A stretch of 64,000 nt of DNA from Linyphia triangularis (GCA_963978545.1 OZ021724.1:32692433-32756432), one strand, 5' to 3'. Positions 11,909 through 24,463 are shown, numbered from the stretch's first letter. The notes: generated by a model from the sequence alone, not told the origin. A program made the numbers and translations.

Positions 11909-12059
11909 CTACAAAACAAGATAACATTGGATTACTTTTTTTTAAAAAAATATTCACAGATTAGAAATTAAAATTTTTGAACTTTCATTAAATGATAAAA
12001 AAATTCAGTCTCAACAAAAAATCATGTTAAATATTAAGGGTAAATATTTCAAAGTAGCC

Positions 12060-12300
12060 AGGGTGAAAATTACACATAGATTTTACTGGTTTTGTCAGAC
12101 ATGTTATAGTTCACAAGCAAAAAAAGCTGAACTTCAAGCAAAAGCAATAAAAAATAAAAACCATAAGAAACAAAATTTTCAAAAAACAATAAACATTAAA
12201 AATTTTCAAACAACTTAACTATATTGACAAACAGGTGAATCTAATTAAATCCAGTTTTCTAATTTTTTTAAACTACATTTAAAAGAGTGAAATTTTGATT
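12060..12300. repeat. Interspersed repeat R2, copy 1
   Basis: Contains ttaactatattgacaaacag followed by gtgaatctaattaaatccag and ttttctaattttttt. The same order occurs at 18080-18140 and 43200-43260, and in part at 13440. It is an old dispersed repeat of unknown class. The plus-strand 64-codon frame across it is low-complexity and not credible. Confidence 0.5.
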
Positions 12301-12555
12301 TAAAAAAATCTGAAATCAGTGTTTTTGCTGAATTGTAACCCTGTCTGCTCTATGGTTCTGGAATTGTGAGCAAATAAGCAAGGGTTACACTCCTAGAGAA
12401 AATTAAAATTTTAAAGTAAAGAAAGTGTATACTTTAGTTACACAATTTTATTTTACTAGTTGTATATGCAGTTGTAGTCTTAACACACGATAAAACTATG
12501 AACATATGCATTCAATTAGCTTGAAATACAAATTGAAATGTTTAATAATGACTAC

Positions 12556-12861
12556 CTCATGCAAATTATTCAAGTCTTTCATTTGATCACTCAATTTCTG
12601 AAACTCTTCGGAATAATTTTCTAACTTCTCCTTTAGTAGAGAACAAGCTAATTTCTCCTCTTCAATACTCAATTCCAGTTCCTGAATTTTTATAGATTTC
12701 GATGTTACCTCATTTAACAGCTCCGATTTATGCCTTTCTGTTACTTCAATTTCTTGCTTAGCAGAGATTTTAGCTGGTAAACTTTCTTTCAGTTGATTTT
12801 CCAACATCACGGTCTTGGCTTCAACAGTACAGCACTTAGACTCCAACTCCTTAACCTTTAA
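12556..12861 (-). CDS. CENP-F-like gene, exon 15 (306-bp repeat exon, subfamily II)
   Basis: Exactly 306 bp, phase 0/0, acceptor TTTTCTAG, donor CATGAG|GTAGTC. It begins LKVKELESKCCTVEAKTVML, contains SIKIQELELSIEEEKLACSL and ends DQMKDLNNLHE. It shares V-E-x-K-T/S-x-MLE-x-QL with exon 16 and the ELSIEEEK block with exons 16 and 18. Adjacent cysteines (CC) are unusual in this otherwise Cys-poor rod. Confidence 0.82.
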
Positions 12862-13439
12862 CTAGAAAATAAAAAATAAAAAAGTCAATGTTTGAAAATA
12901 ATTAAAAGTTAAAATTTTTAAAGTGTTGCACTTTCAGAAAAATAAAATAGTGTACAGTAAGATGCTACAAGAAAAGTCACTAAAAATTAACTTCTAGATA
13001 GTATGAATAGAATTTGAGTGATCTAAATTTTTTATTAAAACACCTAGTTTAAGGGTTAAATTGATGACAAAAAAATTATAATTTTATTTATTTAGCTTTT
13101 AAATAAAATCAAAGTGATTTTTAACTATATATTACTGTAACTACGTTTTTTCCAAGGAAACCATAACTTAAATATACTAAAATTTTAGGAAAATATATCA
13201 GGGATGAGTTTGGTAAAAAATCAAAAAGCTGAACACAAAAATCGAAAAATTTTATGCGTGAAACACATTTGAAGTTATATTTAAAAAAAAATTATGTTTT
13301 TCCATGCGCATTTATAACACTGCGCCATCTATGTCCATCCGTGAGCAAAAATGGCTTAAAATAGCGGCACCTAGACGTAGGGATAAACTTTGTGCAGTCA
13401 TCAGGCATGGTATAGCTCCAAAGAGGATTTAAAAAAAAA

Positions 13440-13540
13440 AAAAATTAAATCCAGTTTTCTAAATTTTTAAGCTACAAGTGTTAAAAATCTTAAAATCTAG
13501 ATTTTTATTCATATCATTAAGCTTGTTTAATAAAATAAAA
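13440..13540. repeat. Interspersed repeat R2, partial copy
   Basis: Carries ttaaatccagttttctaaat and a following atttttaagctaca block, matching the right part of repeat R2 at 12.25 kb and 18.12 kb. It adjoins the degenerate minisatellite that starts near 13.69 kb. Confidence 0.42.
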
Positions 13541-13689
13541 AGCTACAAACAATTGCAGTTAAAATAACAGTGTTAAACACAGATTATTTAGAAAAATTAC
13601 AATTGGGACTAATTTTCAGAATATTTTTATACAAAATTATATAAAAATTTGAGTAATTCTGCATAAATTAGAATCAAACGGCAAAATTT

Positions 13690-14640
13690 AACCTTAACCA
13701 GGCACTAATCACGAATATGGCGGCTATCGCATTAACGGAAGTCAAGATGAATGGCAACAATTCGGTGTTGAAAATCTCGGTATTGTATTAGCGTAAACCT
13801 CAGCGAAAATGACCATCAATCTAACAAAAGTACTATAGGCAATGTCACTTACAATACCGGCAAAAATCTAGGTATCGGCAAAAACGAACATCACAACAAC
13901 GTGCATATCGGCGATAGCGTCCACAATATCAACACAAATCTCGGTAATATCGATCTTTTCTTGGTAATACTAGTGCAAATTTCGGTATCATCGGATGTTA
14001 CTACAGTATGGCTTTCGACGAAAATTACTCTCACGTCAGCAGAAATATCAAACTTAGAACCAAATATACAGGGGCAACTCTCACGAATAGCGCTAATGTA
14101 TTGGCGCAACTCTTGACGAAAATTACAATCATAACAACTTAAATCTCGGCATAAAATCTAGGGATCGGCAAAAACGAACATCACAACAACGTGCATATCG
14201 GCGATAGCGTCCACATTATTAGCACAAATCTCATCGCACATCATCAATAATGCACATCAACGAGAGCGCAGTTCATCACGGTAATATCGACATTCTTTCG
14301 GTAACATCGGTGGAAATCTCAGATTTTACAACAAGGTAGCACTCAGCGAAAATGACTATCAAATAAACGTAAATATCAGAATTAGCGCCGAATATACAGG
14401 AACAATTCTCAGCAATAGTGCTGTTGCATTGGCATAATACTCCGCGAAAATGAAAACCACAACTTAAATCCCAGCGATAACGCACGTCATAGCCACACAA
14501 ATCTCAGCAGAGTGGACATTGCACATCAACGTAACGATTAGCGAAAACGAGCTTCACATACCAACGTACGTTTAGACGTTCTACAACGATAATTCCGTGG
14601 ATGTCAGACTTGAAAGCAAGCACATTATTCGTATACGTTA
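13690..14640. repeat. Degenerate 'aatctcggcaatagcg' minisatellite, long block
   Basis: Nearly 1 kb of CpG-containing sequence made of variants of aaatctcggcaatatcg, aaatatcagcgatagcgtcc and gcgaaaatgaccatcac, with a basic spacing of about 30 bp. A higher-order copy is visible: the stretch beginning aatctaggtatcggcaaaaa at 13868 recurs at about 14154, some 287 bp later, nearly unchanged through gatagcgtccaca. Short open frames here merely follow the repeat and are not genes. Confidence 0.6.
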
Positions 14641-15011
14641 ATAGCGTGAATTAGTATGAAGGAAATTACACAAAAGGATCAAATTTTGGAGCAGTTGAAA
14701 AAGTCTAAAATGCGAGTTTAAGTGCCAACCTAACAAAAAAAAAATGCATTCCAGTAGATTTTTGTATTTGGAGCAGGATTGCCGTAGGTTTTCCACTCTT
14801 CCCGATCGGGAGGAAGGGAAGCTGCTTCGCGATTCAGCCTTAGAGAAAAGGTTATTTTTCTGTGGGATAGAAAAATCGTGAAAAAACGATTTTTTTCCAA
14901 GAAAATTAGAAAAGCGGAACTTTCTTTGAAAAAGCGGAATTTTTTTTTTTCTAAAAAATTAAAAAAGCGGAATTCCGCCACATGGCGGAAGAAACTCATG
15001 CCTGATATATA

Positions 15012-16665
15012 CAGTGGCTCAAACAATTGAGAATACACCTTATTTTTACTTGATAAACCCAACTTTCAATCAAAATAACACATTACTAAGAAGTGCAAAT
15101 ACGTCTCTAATTTTACACATAACAAATAGTTTAATTTAAAGTAAAAATAAAGAACAATCAACAAAAAACTTCTAATAGGAAAAGTTTTGGAAGCATTTTA
15201 AATAAACATATGCAGATTTTTACCTAAAAAAAACTGAGAATTCACTAATGAAATTTTTGTAATACCTCACAAGAAAAAAATATCAATATTTAGGAACACG
15301 TCCTTGGCATTTATAATGTCATCCAAACTTCATGGAATTGATTTGAAAAACTTTTTCATGGTATCAAAAGATATTTTATCCCATTATTCTTGCAGCACTT
15401 GTTTTAAATGGACTTTGTTTACAATTAAGCTTCTGGACCACTTTTTTGCATGCGGCCCTTAGATTTTCTATGATATTGATGCCTGAGGTTTGTGGTGGTG
15501 TGTGTAACTGCTTTTTACAATGAAAAAGACCCCACATTTTAATGTTGTGTGCCTTGTATTTGGGGTCGTTGTGGTGCTAGAATAAGAAATTTCAATCTAA
15601 ACCCAAATTCTAAGCACTTTCATTTAGATTGTTGCGAAATATATCCAAGTAAAACATATGGTTCACATTGTTTTCTATAAAAACTAAATTTCCTATTCCG
15701 GTTGAAGCCATACAATCCCAAACCATGATGAAGCCATTACTACGTTTAACTGAAGAACAAAATTTATTATGATGTGATGGCAGTTACTACTGAAAATGTT
15801 GAATTTACATTCATCACTATATATTACTATCTTCCAAAAGTTATTTGCCTTCAATTGATGAGTTTTTACAAACTTCAAACGCTTTTTCAGATTTTGCAAG
15901 CTGACAAATGGTTTCTTCTTAATTACGCTACTTTTATATCCAGCTTGTCTAATTACATTTCACACAGTTTCAGCACTTAAACTTCTGTCAATTATTTGAG
16001 AAGTTTCTGCAGCAAGTTTGACTGCATTTACTTTGTTACATTGGTTGTATTACACCTTGATTTCTTTCAAAATTTTCCTTTATGTGACATCACTCAGAAT
16101 TTTTCTTCTACTTTTATTTTCAAACGATCTATCATTTAAAAAATTTCCAATGATTTTCTGAACACACGTGTGGCTTCTACCAAAATTTTTAGCTATTTCA
16201 ATAAGATTTTTCTTTCTTTAAATAATTTGAATAGGAATTTCCTTACATCAATTCTAGTTTCTCTTTGAAGAGCAATTTTTTATTTTAAAGTTTGGATTTA
16301 AATTCGTCTAACAAATTTTACCACAAAAAAATTATCACAGAAAAGGTTAAGAATAATAATATGCAAGATTACATTAAAGTAGCGCCCAAGTTGAAAATAT
16401 TTAGGGGTAAATAAACATATTTTTCATAAGTGTATTCTCGCTTTTTTGACTGCAAAATTTGTCTAATAACGTTTTAGAGCTGTATGACTAATATGATTTT
16501 AAATAAATTATTATATTTTTTTGCATATATACAAAGTAATATGTCCATAGTTTAAATGCCTCTGCAAAAAGTTTTGCTATAATTAAATTTTTTGCGTATT
16601 ATTCATCATACAAAGTGCTAATGTTCTCAAAAAACGAAGTGTATGCTTAATTGTTTGAGCCATTG
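15012..16665 (-). mobile_element. Tc1-type transposon, inactive
   Basis: Terminal inverted repeats CAGTGGCTCAAACAATTGAG and, inverted, CAATGGCTCAAACAATTAAG, each flanked by TA (15010-15011 and 16666-16667), as for Tc1/mariner insertion. The interior carries a dead transposase on the minus strand. About 1.65 kb, the usual length for the superfamily. It sits in the intron between exons 14 and 15. Confidence 0.85.
15290..16300 (-). pseudogene. Tc1-type transposase remnant
   Basis: The minus-strand stretch at 15693-15899 reads KKRLKFVKTHQLKANNFWKI then VIYSDECKFNIFSSN, the familiar W..V..SDE..FN.F.S block around the first catalytic Asp of Tc1 transposases. Near 15430-15500, PPQTSGINIIENLRAACKK corresponds to the P..SPD.NPIEN.W motif. 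The N-terminal helix-turn-helix part is broken by several stops and frameshifts. Confidence 0.75.
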
Positions 16666-17050
16666 TATATATTTTTTAATCTCATTTATTTTATTCACCC
16701 ATGTATATGATCAGTATACATCTTTTTTCAACAGGTTGCTTTTGAACATTTAAAAATGAATTTGTGTTGTCTTAAATAAGTAACTATTGCTGAATGTCTA
16801 ACCATTTCCAAAGTAAATACGACTTCAAATGTGAAATGGAGACTAAGAAAATTTTAATGACAATATAAGGATCATGTCAACTTTTCTATTTCCATGGACT
16901 GTAGTTCTCCAAAAACAATATTAACAAACAGATTTAATCAGAAAGAGAAAATGAATTATTAACTCCGATATCATAAATAATAGAATCATAATATGTACAT
17001 GGTAACATGCAAGATTTGCAGTAAAATATGTAGCTTAAAAAACCACAAAC

Positions 17051-17356
17051 CTCATGTGAATCATTCAGTTTTTTTATTTGGTTACTGAATTCGTTTAACT
17101 CAGCACAAGAACTTGCCAGCATTTCCTTCAGAGAAGAGCTGGCCTTCTTTTCATCCTCCATGGCCAATTGTAGTTGTTGAAATTCAACAGTTAACAAATT
17201 TAATCGATTAGATAATTCCAGTTTCTCCTGCTCTGCAATTGCTAGTTTTTCTTTAACAATGCTTCCACTTGAATAATTATCTTTCAGTTGAGATTCCAAA
17301 AATAGCACTTTTTCCTCAGAAGTGCTTAATGAAGCATTTAATTCTTGAAGTTTAGT
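17051..17356 (-). CDS. CENP-F-like gene, exon 14 (306-bp repeat exon, subfamily II)
   Basis: Exactly 306 bp, phase 0/0, acceptor TTTTTTAG, donor CATGAG|GTTTGT. It begins TKLQELNASLSTSEEKVLFL, contains LAIAEQEKLELSNRLNLLTV and ends NQIKKLNDSHE. The start TK.QELNA.LS.SE is shared with exon 17, and AEQEKLELSN.L with exons 12, 16 and 18. Coiled coil throughout. Confidence 0.82.
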
Positions 17357-17939
17357 CTAAAAAACAATATAAAAGCATTAGGAGCTTATTAACGCTAGGC
17401 CTATAGATGTTTTGCACATACTAATTTCTATGCATATCTATAAAAGTAACAGCTAACACCATATAGTTTTTTTTTTTTTTTTTAAATTAAAATAATTTTT
17501 TTCATTTCATTAAAAAAAAATTACAATATTAACATATTTAATCTATTTATAGAATAGTAACTAATTCAATAGACAGCAGTTCTTACTTTATTCTTGAGTC
17601 TATATTTTTTTTATTCAAGCTTTAGATGTGTAGAAGCAAATCAATTTGTTTCTCCCATTCCCACAAACCCAGGCATGTTAGTATTAGGTGAAATGCCATC
17701 GAAAGATATCTCAGTGGAATTATGCTTTTTATCTGGTACCTTCTTTTTTATTAAGTTTATATTTATTAGTGGAGAGTTAATTTCATGAAAAAAACTGGAT
17801 TATTATGAATAACTATAAATTTCATGAGTATCTTCCAAACAGTTATGAATCATAGAATTTCGAAATTATAAAACCGTGAATGATATATATTTGAGGTCAT
17901 ATTTATAACATTCTATCAAAAAAAGACAGGAAAAATGGC

Positions 17940-18190
17940 AAAATTAGCTGAACCCATTAGTACTGAAAAAGTATAACTCGAAAGCAAAGCAAGCAAAAAA
18001 TAGCCGAATGTTACATGAAAGAGATAAAAACCAGCAAAAAACAAAATTTTCAGAACATTTTAGAATTCAAATCACTTTAACAATTTTACTATATCGACAA
18101 ACTGGTAAATCTAATTAAGTTCTGTTTTCTAATTTTTTTCAACTACATTCAGCAGTGAAAACCAGTCAAAATGTAAAAGGGAGGAAAATA
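17940..18190. repeat. Interspersed repeat R2, copy 2
   Basis: Contains aaaccagcaaaaaacaaaat, tttactatatcgacaaactg and gtaaatctaattaagttctg in the same order as the 12.1-kb and 43.1-kb copies. Intronic and non-coding. Confidence 0.5.
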
Positions 18191-18229
18191 TACACAGTGT
18201 TATTTTTATATACAAAAATAGCTAAGTAA

Positions 18230-18751
18230 CAAGGTTCTCACTGAAAACATGGAATGAAAATCCATGACTTTTAAGGACCTAAATAATATTTTTAAGGACT
18301 TTCAAAAATTTGTTTTCAGGCAGGTCTTTAATGTGCGATTTAACTTTTGCTTTGCAACTAGCACTGATATCAAAATCATTTATGAACAATTTGTATTTTG
18401 CCTTATGAACAGACTTTAATGATATTGCCAGCTATTTTTCATATGCACTGTACTTTGGTCATAGCACATTAAATGTGCACTTTCCAGGCATAGTACTTGT
18501 AAAATGCTTCTGCTAAAAAACCAAACGATGTATAAGTTGACGAATGCCAATATACCAGACAATTCTGGAGCAGCGTGAATAACTAGCGGTCTCAAGGGAA
18601 TAAACAAATGAGAAATATTGCTGTCGGACACACAACATCCAGCAAAAGGACTTTTAGAGAACCATAAGCATTTTCAAGAAATTTTAAGGATTTGAAAACA
18701 AGTTAAAAATATTAAAATGTTTAAAGACTTTCAATGACTGTGGAAACCCTG
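18230..18751. mobile_element. CAGGGTTCCC-type MITE, older diverged copy
   Basis: The left end caaggttctcactgaaaaca and inverted right end CAGGGTTTCCACAGTCATTG match the family seen at 18776, 42197 and 58625, including the internal tgacttttaaggacct. Target duplication is not preserved. At 522 bp it is longer than the others, with a unique middle. Confidence 0.6.
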
Positions 18752-18775
18752 AATATAATTATGTGCATACAAAAC

Positions 18776-19141
18776 CAGGGTTCCCACTCAAATCGAAGAA
18801 TGAAAATCAATGACTTTTAAGGACCTTTGAAAATTTGTTTTCAGGCATTATATTTATATATAAATTTTTAATAAAGTATATTCTACTAAAAAGTTACAAG
18901 TTGGTGGATGCTTATTACAAATATGTTGGAGAATTCCTATACAGTGCAGATAAGAGGCGGTCATGCGGGGTTAGCACATAAGAGTTGTATTTTCATAAAT
19001 TTTGCAATTGGCCACACAACATCCGCAAAAATTAAGGACTTTTAAGCACCTTTAAGCATTTTCGAGCACTTTCAAGGCCTTGAAAACAAGTTTAAAAAAT
19101 ATTAAGCACTTTTAATGACTTCAATGACCTTGGGATCCCTG
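18776..19141. mobile_element. CAGGGTTCCC-type MITE, TSD AAAAC
   Basis: Starts cagggttcccactcaaatcg and ends tgaccttgggatccctg. It is flanked by AAAAC at 18771-18775 and 19142-19146. It contains tgacttttaaggacct near the left end and the inverse-like aaggacttttaagcacc on the right. 366 bp, non-coding. Confidence 0.78.
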
Positions 19142-19301
19142 AAAACAGTAATGCAGCCAGAAATTTTTTCTGAGGAATAAAATTGTAGAAAAAGCAGAAC
19201 TTCTCAGAGAGAAAAAAAAGCGGAAGATTTTTACCTTTCACTATATTCAAAGCACTGAATTTTGGTCTACAAAGGTGAAAACAGCATTTTTTTCTTAACT
19301 A

Positions 19302-20856
19302 CAACCCAAATTCAAAATAATAGAATAACATAACGTTCTAAGCCAAACTTGGTAATGCGTCGTGCTAATTGAACATATGCAAATTAAAAGAGTGATGCAT
19401 GTTATTCAGGAATTGGCAAAATAATTTTCAACTATACAGGTATTATTTTAACAATTTAAGGGTTGTTAACATATGAAAAAATTATTTTGATTTTTTATAT
19501 GTTTAAAAAAATTAAAATAATCAATTCATTCCATATGAATTTGAAAAGCAAACAAAACATTTGCATACCTGTTAACCGATAGGTTGCGACAAGTATAAAG
19601 CTTGACGCTCGGAAAATCTTACATTAGTCTTTTGCTGAAAATGGGTCGTCAATGTGATATTTCTGAAACAACGAAATCGTGTATTTAATGATTGTTTAAA
19701 GCTGGGGGGGGGGGGGGGAATTATCTTGGATCAAATGAATGTTTCACAATCTTCAGCTTCCAAGATTTTAAAGAAAAAATAGAAGAAACGGCCAGCTAAA
19801 AAGTCACCGAAGTAAATATGGTAGAAAGCTTGTAACAACTGCCAGAAATGATTGCAAATTAAAATGAATCGTCCAGAATAATCACTTTAAAACTGTTTTT
19901 TACATCAATAAGTGTTGGAAAGAATATGGAATTGTGCTAAAGTCAACTACACTTAGGCAATTGCATAAATTTGAGTTTCAATTGAGGGTCCTCAAAAGTA
20001 AAACCAAAGATGAACATGAACATAAAGCAGAGACGTGTACGACTCTCCTGGTGCAAAGAGAAGCTCATCTGGGGACAACAAGATTGGGAAAGTGTTTTAT
20101 TCAAAGATGAATTTTTATTTTAAATATCTGTTGACGATCTTGTTTAATACTCCAGATCTAGTTTAATAAATCTCCTCCAGATCTTGTTTAAGACTCCAGA
20201 TGAGTTTCTCTTTGCACCAAAAGAGTCGTGTAAGAGTCTGCTTCATGTTTATCTTGGGTTCTACTTTGGGGACCCACAATTGAAACTCAAATTTAGGCAA
20301 TTGCCTAAGTGTAGTTGACTTTGACACAACAACATCACATTCTTATTTGCTTTCACTTCTGGCAGTTGTTACAAGTTTTCTACCACATTTACTTTGGTTA
20401 CTTTTTAGTTGATTGGTTCTTCTATTTTCAAAACTGTAGATTGTGAAACATTCATTTGATCTGAGAAAGAATGCTGTTTTTTTCCAACTTTGAACAATGA
20501 TAAAATACACGATTTCGTTGCAAAAGACTAATGTAAGATTTTCCGAGCACCAAGCATTATACTTGTTGCAACCTATTGGTTAACAGATATACAAATATTT
20601 TGTCTGCTTTTCAAATTCATATTGAATGAATTGATTATTCTAATTTTTTGACACATATAAAAAATCAACATAATTTTTAAATGTGTTAACAATCCCTAAA
20701 TTGTTAAAATAATATATGTATAGTTATTGAAAATTGTTTTACCAATTCCTGAATAACATATGTCCCTCTTTTAATTTTCATATGTTCATTTTATACGACA
20801 AATTGCCAAGCTTTGTTTAGAAAGTTCTGTTATTCTAGTACTTTGAATTTGGATTG
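19302..20856. mobile_element. Palindromic Tc1-type element (head-to-head 5' halves)
   Basis: Ends are CAACCCAAATTCAAAATAAT and, inverted, CAATCCAAATTCAAAGTACT, each beside a TA. Almost the entire element is inverted: the left arm (to about 20100) and right arm (from about 20150) pair over roughly 700 bp with moderate divergence and one deletion. Each arm carries the start of a Tc1-type transposase. In the left arm it begins MGRQCDISETTKS near 19641 and later reads RRVRLSWCKEKLIWGQQDWE and SVLFKDEF, the region of the first catalytic Asp. Both copies are broken, so the element cannot encode its own enzyme. Confidence 0.75.
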
Positions 20857-21306
20857 TATACTATGTCTGATAGTAATTTTTTAAACAATTTTGCTCAATA
20901 AAGTCCGAGGTATATTAAATTGATGAGTCCTGTAAACCTACTGTAAAAAATGATTTGAAGAATGAATTTTCACAAATGTGTTTAATGTAGTGGTAATTGA
21001 ATTCAATTTAAAATTTTAACCACTGAAAAGGTTTATAACATCATCATCCATTGTATTCATGACAAATTCATTTTTTATAAACCAAAATTTTTTAGTATTG
21101 GAATAATAAGCATTTAATTATATTTTAAGGTATACAAAGCATTTTAAGTATATTCAAGTGCAAGTAGAAAAAAAGTGCTTAATTTCCACAGTATATGTAT
21201 TCACTTTTGGTCAAGCCCACTTTAAACAATAGATACTTCATTTCTGAGATTAGAAGCAGCCAATGGCAGATAAAAAACTAATAATAATAACTGCACAAAA
21301 ATATAC

Positions 21307-21612
21307 CTCAAATTGATTTTTGGAGACAAGTATTTGATTATTAACTTCTTCCAATTTCGAACATTTAAAGGAAAGCTCTTCTCCGAGAGAGGATATAATC
21401 TGAGCTTCTTTGTCAAGGTTCCATTTAAGGCAGTCACTTTTGTTGGTCTCAGCAGTTAAATTTTGGGACAATTCCTTGTTTGATAATTCTAGTTGTTCCA
21501 CTTTCTCTGTTAGAGATTTTTTCAATGAAGAACTTTCTTGCAACTGATTTTGCAAAGCATCAAGTTCTTGTTTTGCAGCATGTAACTTTTCGTCCAACTC
21601 AAGCATACTCTG
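21307..21612 (-). CDS. CENP-F-like gene, exon 13 (306-bp repeat exon, subfamily I)
   Basis: Exactly 306 bp, phase 0/0, acceptor ATTCACAG, donor TTTGAG|GTATAT. It reads QSMLELDEKLHAAKQELDAL, contains QNQLQESSSLKKSLTEKVEQ and SDCLKWNLDKEAQIISSLGE, and ends VSKNQFE. A second AG lies 3 bp downstream (CAGCAG), so a one-residue acceptor slip is possible. It is closest to exon 11 although a subfamily II exon lies between them, so the duplications were not simply sequential. Confidence 0.82.
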
Positions 21613-22029
21613 CTGTGAATAAAAAAGGTCTATATAAATTTCTGCAGAAAAAGAATTTCTCAAAATAATCACACAAAAAATTCTACTGTCATACAGGAAA
21701 AAAAAGTAACCTAGTACATATAAAAGCCTTTGCAAACTCATACTTGCCAATATTTGAGTATTTAAATTAGAAGAAGTTTAGTTGAGTAACTGTGCATACC
21801 TACCTACATTTTCCTTAAATTAAAACACTGAATGTGTGAACACAATTTAAAATAGAAATCAACCAGAATTGCATGAAATATTCTCAGAAAGACTTGGTTA
21901 TACTCTTGCACCCTAAGATGAGATATTTTTTTTTCCATTCGATTGGTAATAGTTCAAGAATGATTGCAATGGATATTTTTAGTGCTAGAGCTACACAAGG
22001 GCTATACTGGGTAGGAAGATTGGTTACTC

Positions 22030-22410
22030 TTCCGTTAGACGGGTACCAAAAACCGCCAAATCCGAAAGTTAGTGATGCAAAGCCAAGCTGAAATATTTAC
22101 ACGAAAATATTTTAACCTTTTTATTACATTCAATTCACATTGCAGGCATGAAGTTGTAAATATCGTTTACAATTGCTAAAAATATAATTTGATGTTTTCC
22201 ACATCAATCTTTAGGCAAATCCCAAGTTGTGTAATCCATCTTCACTTTTTCAAAAATCATGTAGTTTTTCTTTCTAAACACTAACTTTTATTAGAAAAGA
22301 AGTTTGTTTGGGGGTTTGCTTTGCAACTTTATTATGGATCGAATGGTTATTAGTTTGATTGAGTTACCGCTGCAAATCGGCAACTTTTGTCTGGTACCCG
22401 TCAAATGGAA
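22030..22410. mobile_element. Possible short TIR element (TTCCRTTWGACGGGTACCA)
   Basis: ttccgttagacgggtacca at 22030 and, inverted near 22410, ttccatttgacgggtacca form a 19-bp inverted pair with two mismatches, about 380 bp apart. No target duplication was recognised and no coding sequence lies between. Candidate only. Confidence 0.4.
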
Positions 22411-23214
22411 AAATGAACTGAACTTTGTAGGTTTAAGATACGTTTGGTAAGTTGAAGGGATAAATAAGGTATAAAAAACATTTCAGGAATTATCAAGTGA
22501 GAAAAAGATTGAATTCTTTCTAAAATTAACAATATTGTAACCCAATTACTAGCGCATATCGCAAACAGCTTGATTAAATTGGTCTTCCAAAAAAAAAAAA
22601 AAAATCAAATCTATCAAATTTTACGTGTACTATCGAATAATAAACTATGAGAAATACTAAATATATTTGAATATTGTCCATTTGCGATCAATGAGTAATA
22701 TTCCAAGCAAGTGATTGTCTTTCAAAACAGGTGACAACTTTGTTTGGCCCTCTTGATAAATGCTATTTTAAATTATACAAAATAAATGCTATATACAAAA
22801 AAATCTATTACAGGAGGCACACTCAGTTTTCTAAAAAAATTAGGTAGGAATTTCAGGTATAATTCCTAAAAACTTTAGGTTATTTTCTGCTCAGGAGTAT
22901 TATCTAGGTTTTTTCGCAGGTTTTGGAGGAAAATCGGGGACTTAGATGTTTTTTATCAAAAAATTTAAGTACAATTTTAAGGAGAAACAAAAAAAATTTA
23001 AGGAATATTAAGAATTTTAGAGCAAATGTGACCCCTTGGTTCTATATATGGAGTTTAAAAAATATTATGACAATTTTAAAAGGTGACCTACTGGTACAGT
23101 ATAGCTCAACTATTTATCTCGCTATACATGTGCACATGAATGCCTATTTAAAGATTTTCAGGTAAAGGAATGCCATCCAGCATCTAAAATGGATACACTA
23201 ATAAGAAAAGTTAC

Positions 23215-23520
23215 CACAAGATCAGCTATTAAGACTTTCATTAGACCATTAAGATCTTCAAATTTTAAAGATTTGTTCTCTAATTTGTCTTCTAACTCAG
23301 AGCACAATTGCTTCTCCTCATCAAATAGCAATTTCAGTTGTTGAACTTTTAAAACCTCCAACTTTAATTGATTAGATAATTCTACTTTTTCTTGCTCTAA
23401 CAGTTCAATTTTTTCTTTAAAGGATCTTTTATCGCATTTAAAGGTCTTCAGTTCAGTTTCTGTCGATGTTTTTATGTCCTTTGAAAACTTCATTGTGAAA
23501 TTTGATTCTTGAATTTTATT
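23215..23520 (-). CDS. CENP-F-like gene, exon 12 (306-bp repeat exon, subfamily II)
   Basis: Exactly 306 bp, phase 0/0, acceptor TTCTTTTAG, donor CTTGTG|GTAACT. It begins NKIQESNFTMKFSKDIKTST and contains IELLEQEKVELSNQLKLEVL and VQQLKLLFDEEKQLCSELED. The LLEQEKVELSNQLKLE motif is shared with exons 14, 16 and 18, which defines a second subfamily. Its last residues (LIADLV) depart from the usual N-E-F-E or HE ending, but the length matches the array. Confidence 0.78.
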
Positions 23521-24283
23521 CTAAAAGAAAACAGAAATAAGCCTGTAGTACTCGAAATAAAAATTATCTGGTTCTGCTATTTACAGTCCAAGCGCAGCCT
23601 TAAAAATCTAGAAAGATAAAACTAATTCGGAAGTACTAATATAATAAAAAATATAAAATTCGCTGTCAAAAATGGGAAGCGATTAAAAAAACTCAACTTC
23701 TAAGCCAGCAGGTACTGAGAAATAGGTTTTCACTGAAGAGAACTAATCTAAAAACTGTTGTTGTCATGACTTAAAATTCATTTATTCATTTCTAGATTTA
23801 TTTCACCTTAGGATTCCGATCCTATTTTATTTTTACCTAGTTTGGCTAGAAAAGTTTCTCACTAAAAATTATATCTTTTCCCACATGCTTCACTCTTTAC
23901 CCAACCAAACCATTTAAATTTCATTCTAGGGCCATTCCATGAAAAGTGGTACTAAATGAGCAAAACATTATCTTGTTTCCCTCATATTAATAATCATATT
24001 ATTTAACAGTTAAGACATCAAATTAACCAAATTTAAAGTATTTTTCAAGAAATTTGTTTTTAAGAAGTGGCAACAGTGAGTCAAATGAGGATCCTTAGAG
24101 ACTGACCATGTATACAGCTGGAGAGGTTTAGGCTTAGATCAACTTCAACTGAAAATACTTTATTTTGAACAATTAATCAATTATAATCAGCAAAAGTAAG
24201 TATCTATTGTTCATTTTGTTACTATTTGAATTTTTTTACTGAATTATGTATATAAGAAATAAGTTAAATTACATCAAATATAT

Positions 24284-24463
24284 GTCCCACACATGACAGA
24301 AAAGATGTTTATTTTCAATAGAAACTTAATAAAATGTTATTATGTTTCCATGTTTCATTTTTACACATAAATTAATCAGTCTTCTTTGAATAATCTATTG
24401 AATTTATGTAGGTTTCACTAGAATTAGAAATTTTAGAGATTACTTTTAGTCCCACACGTGACA
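24284..24463. repeat. GTCCCACACRTGACA motifs, left subterminal pair
   Basis: gtcccacacatgaca at 24284-24298 and gtcccacacgtgaca at 24449-24463, direct orientation, within the left non-coding part of the 3.4-kb element. The CACGTG/CACATG core is E-box-like. Possible transposase-binding sites (inference). Confidence 0.6.
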
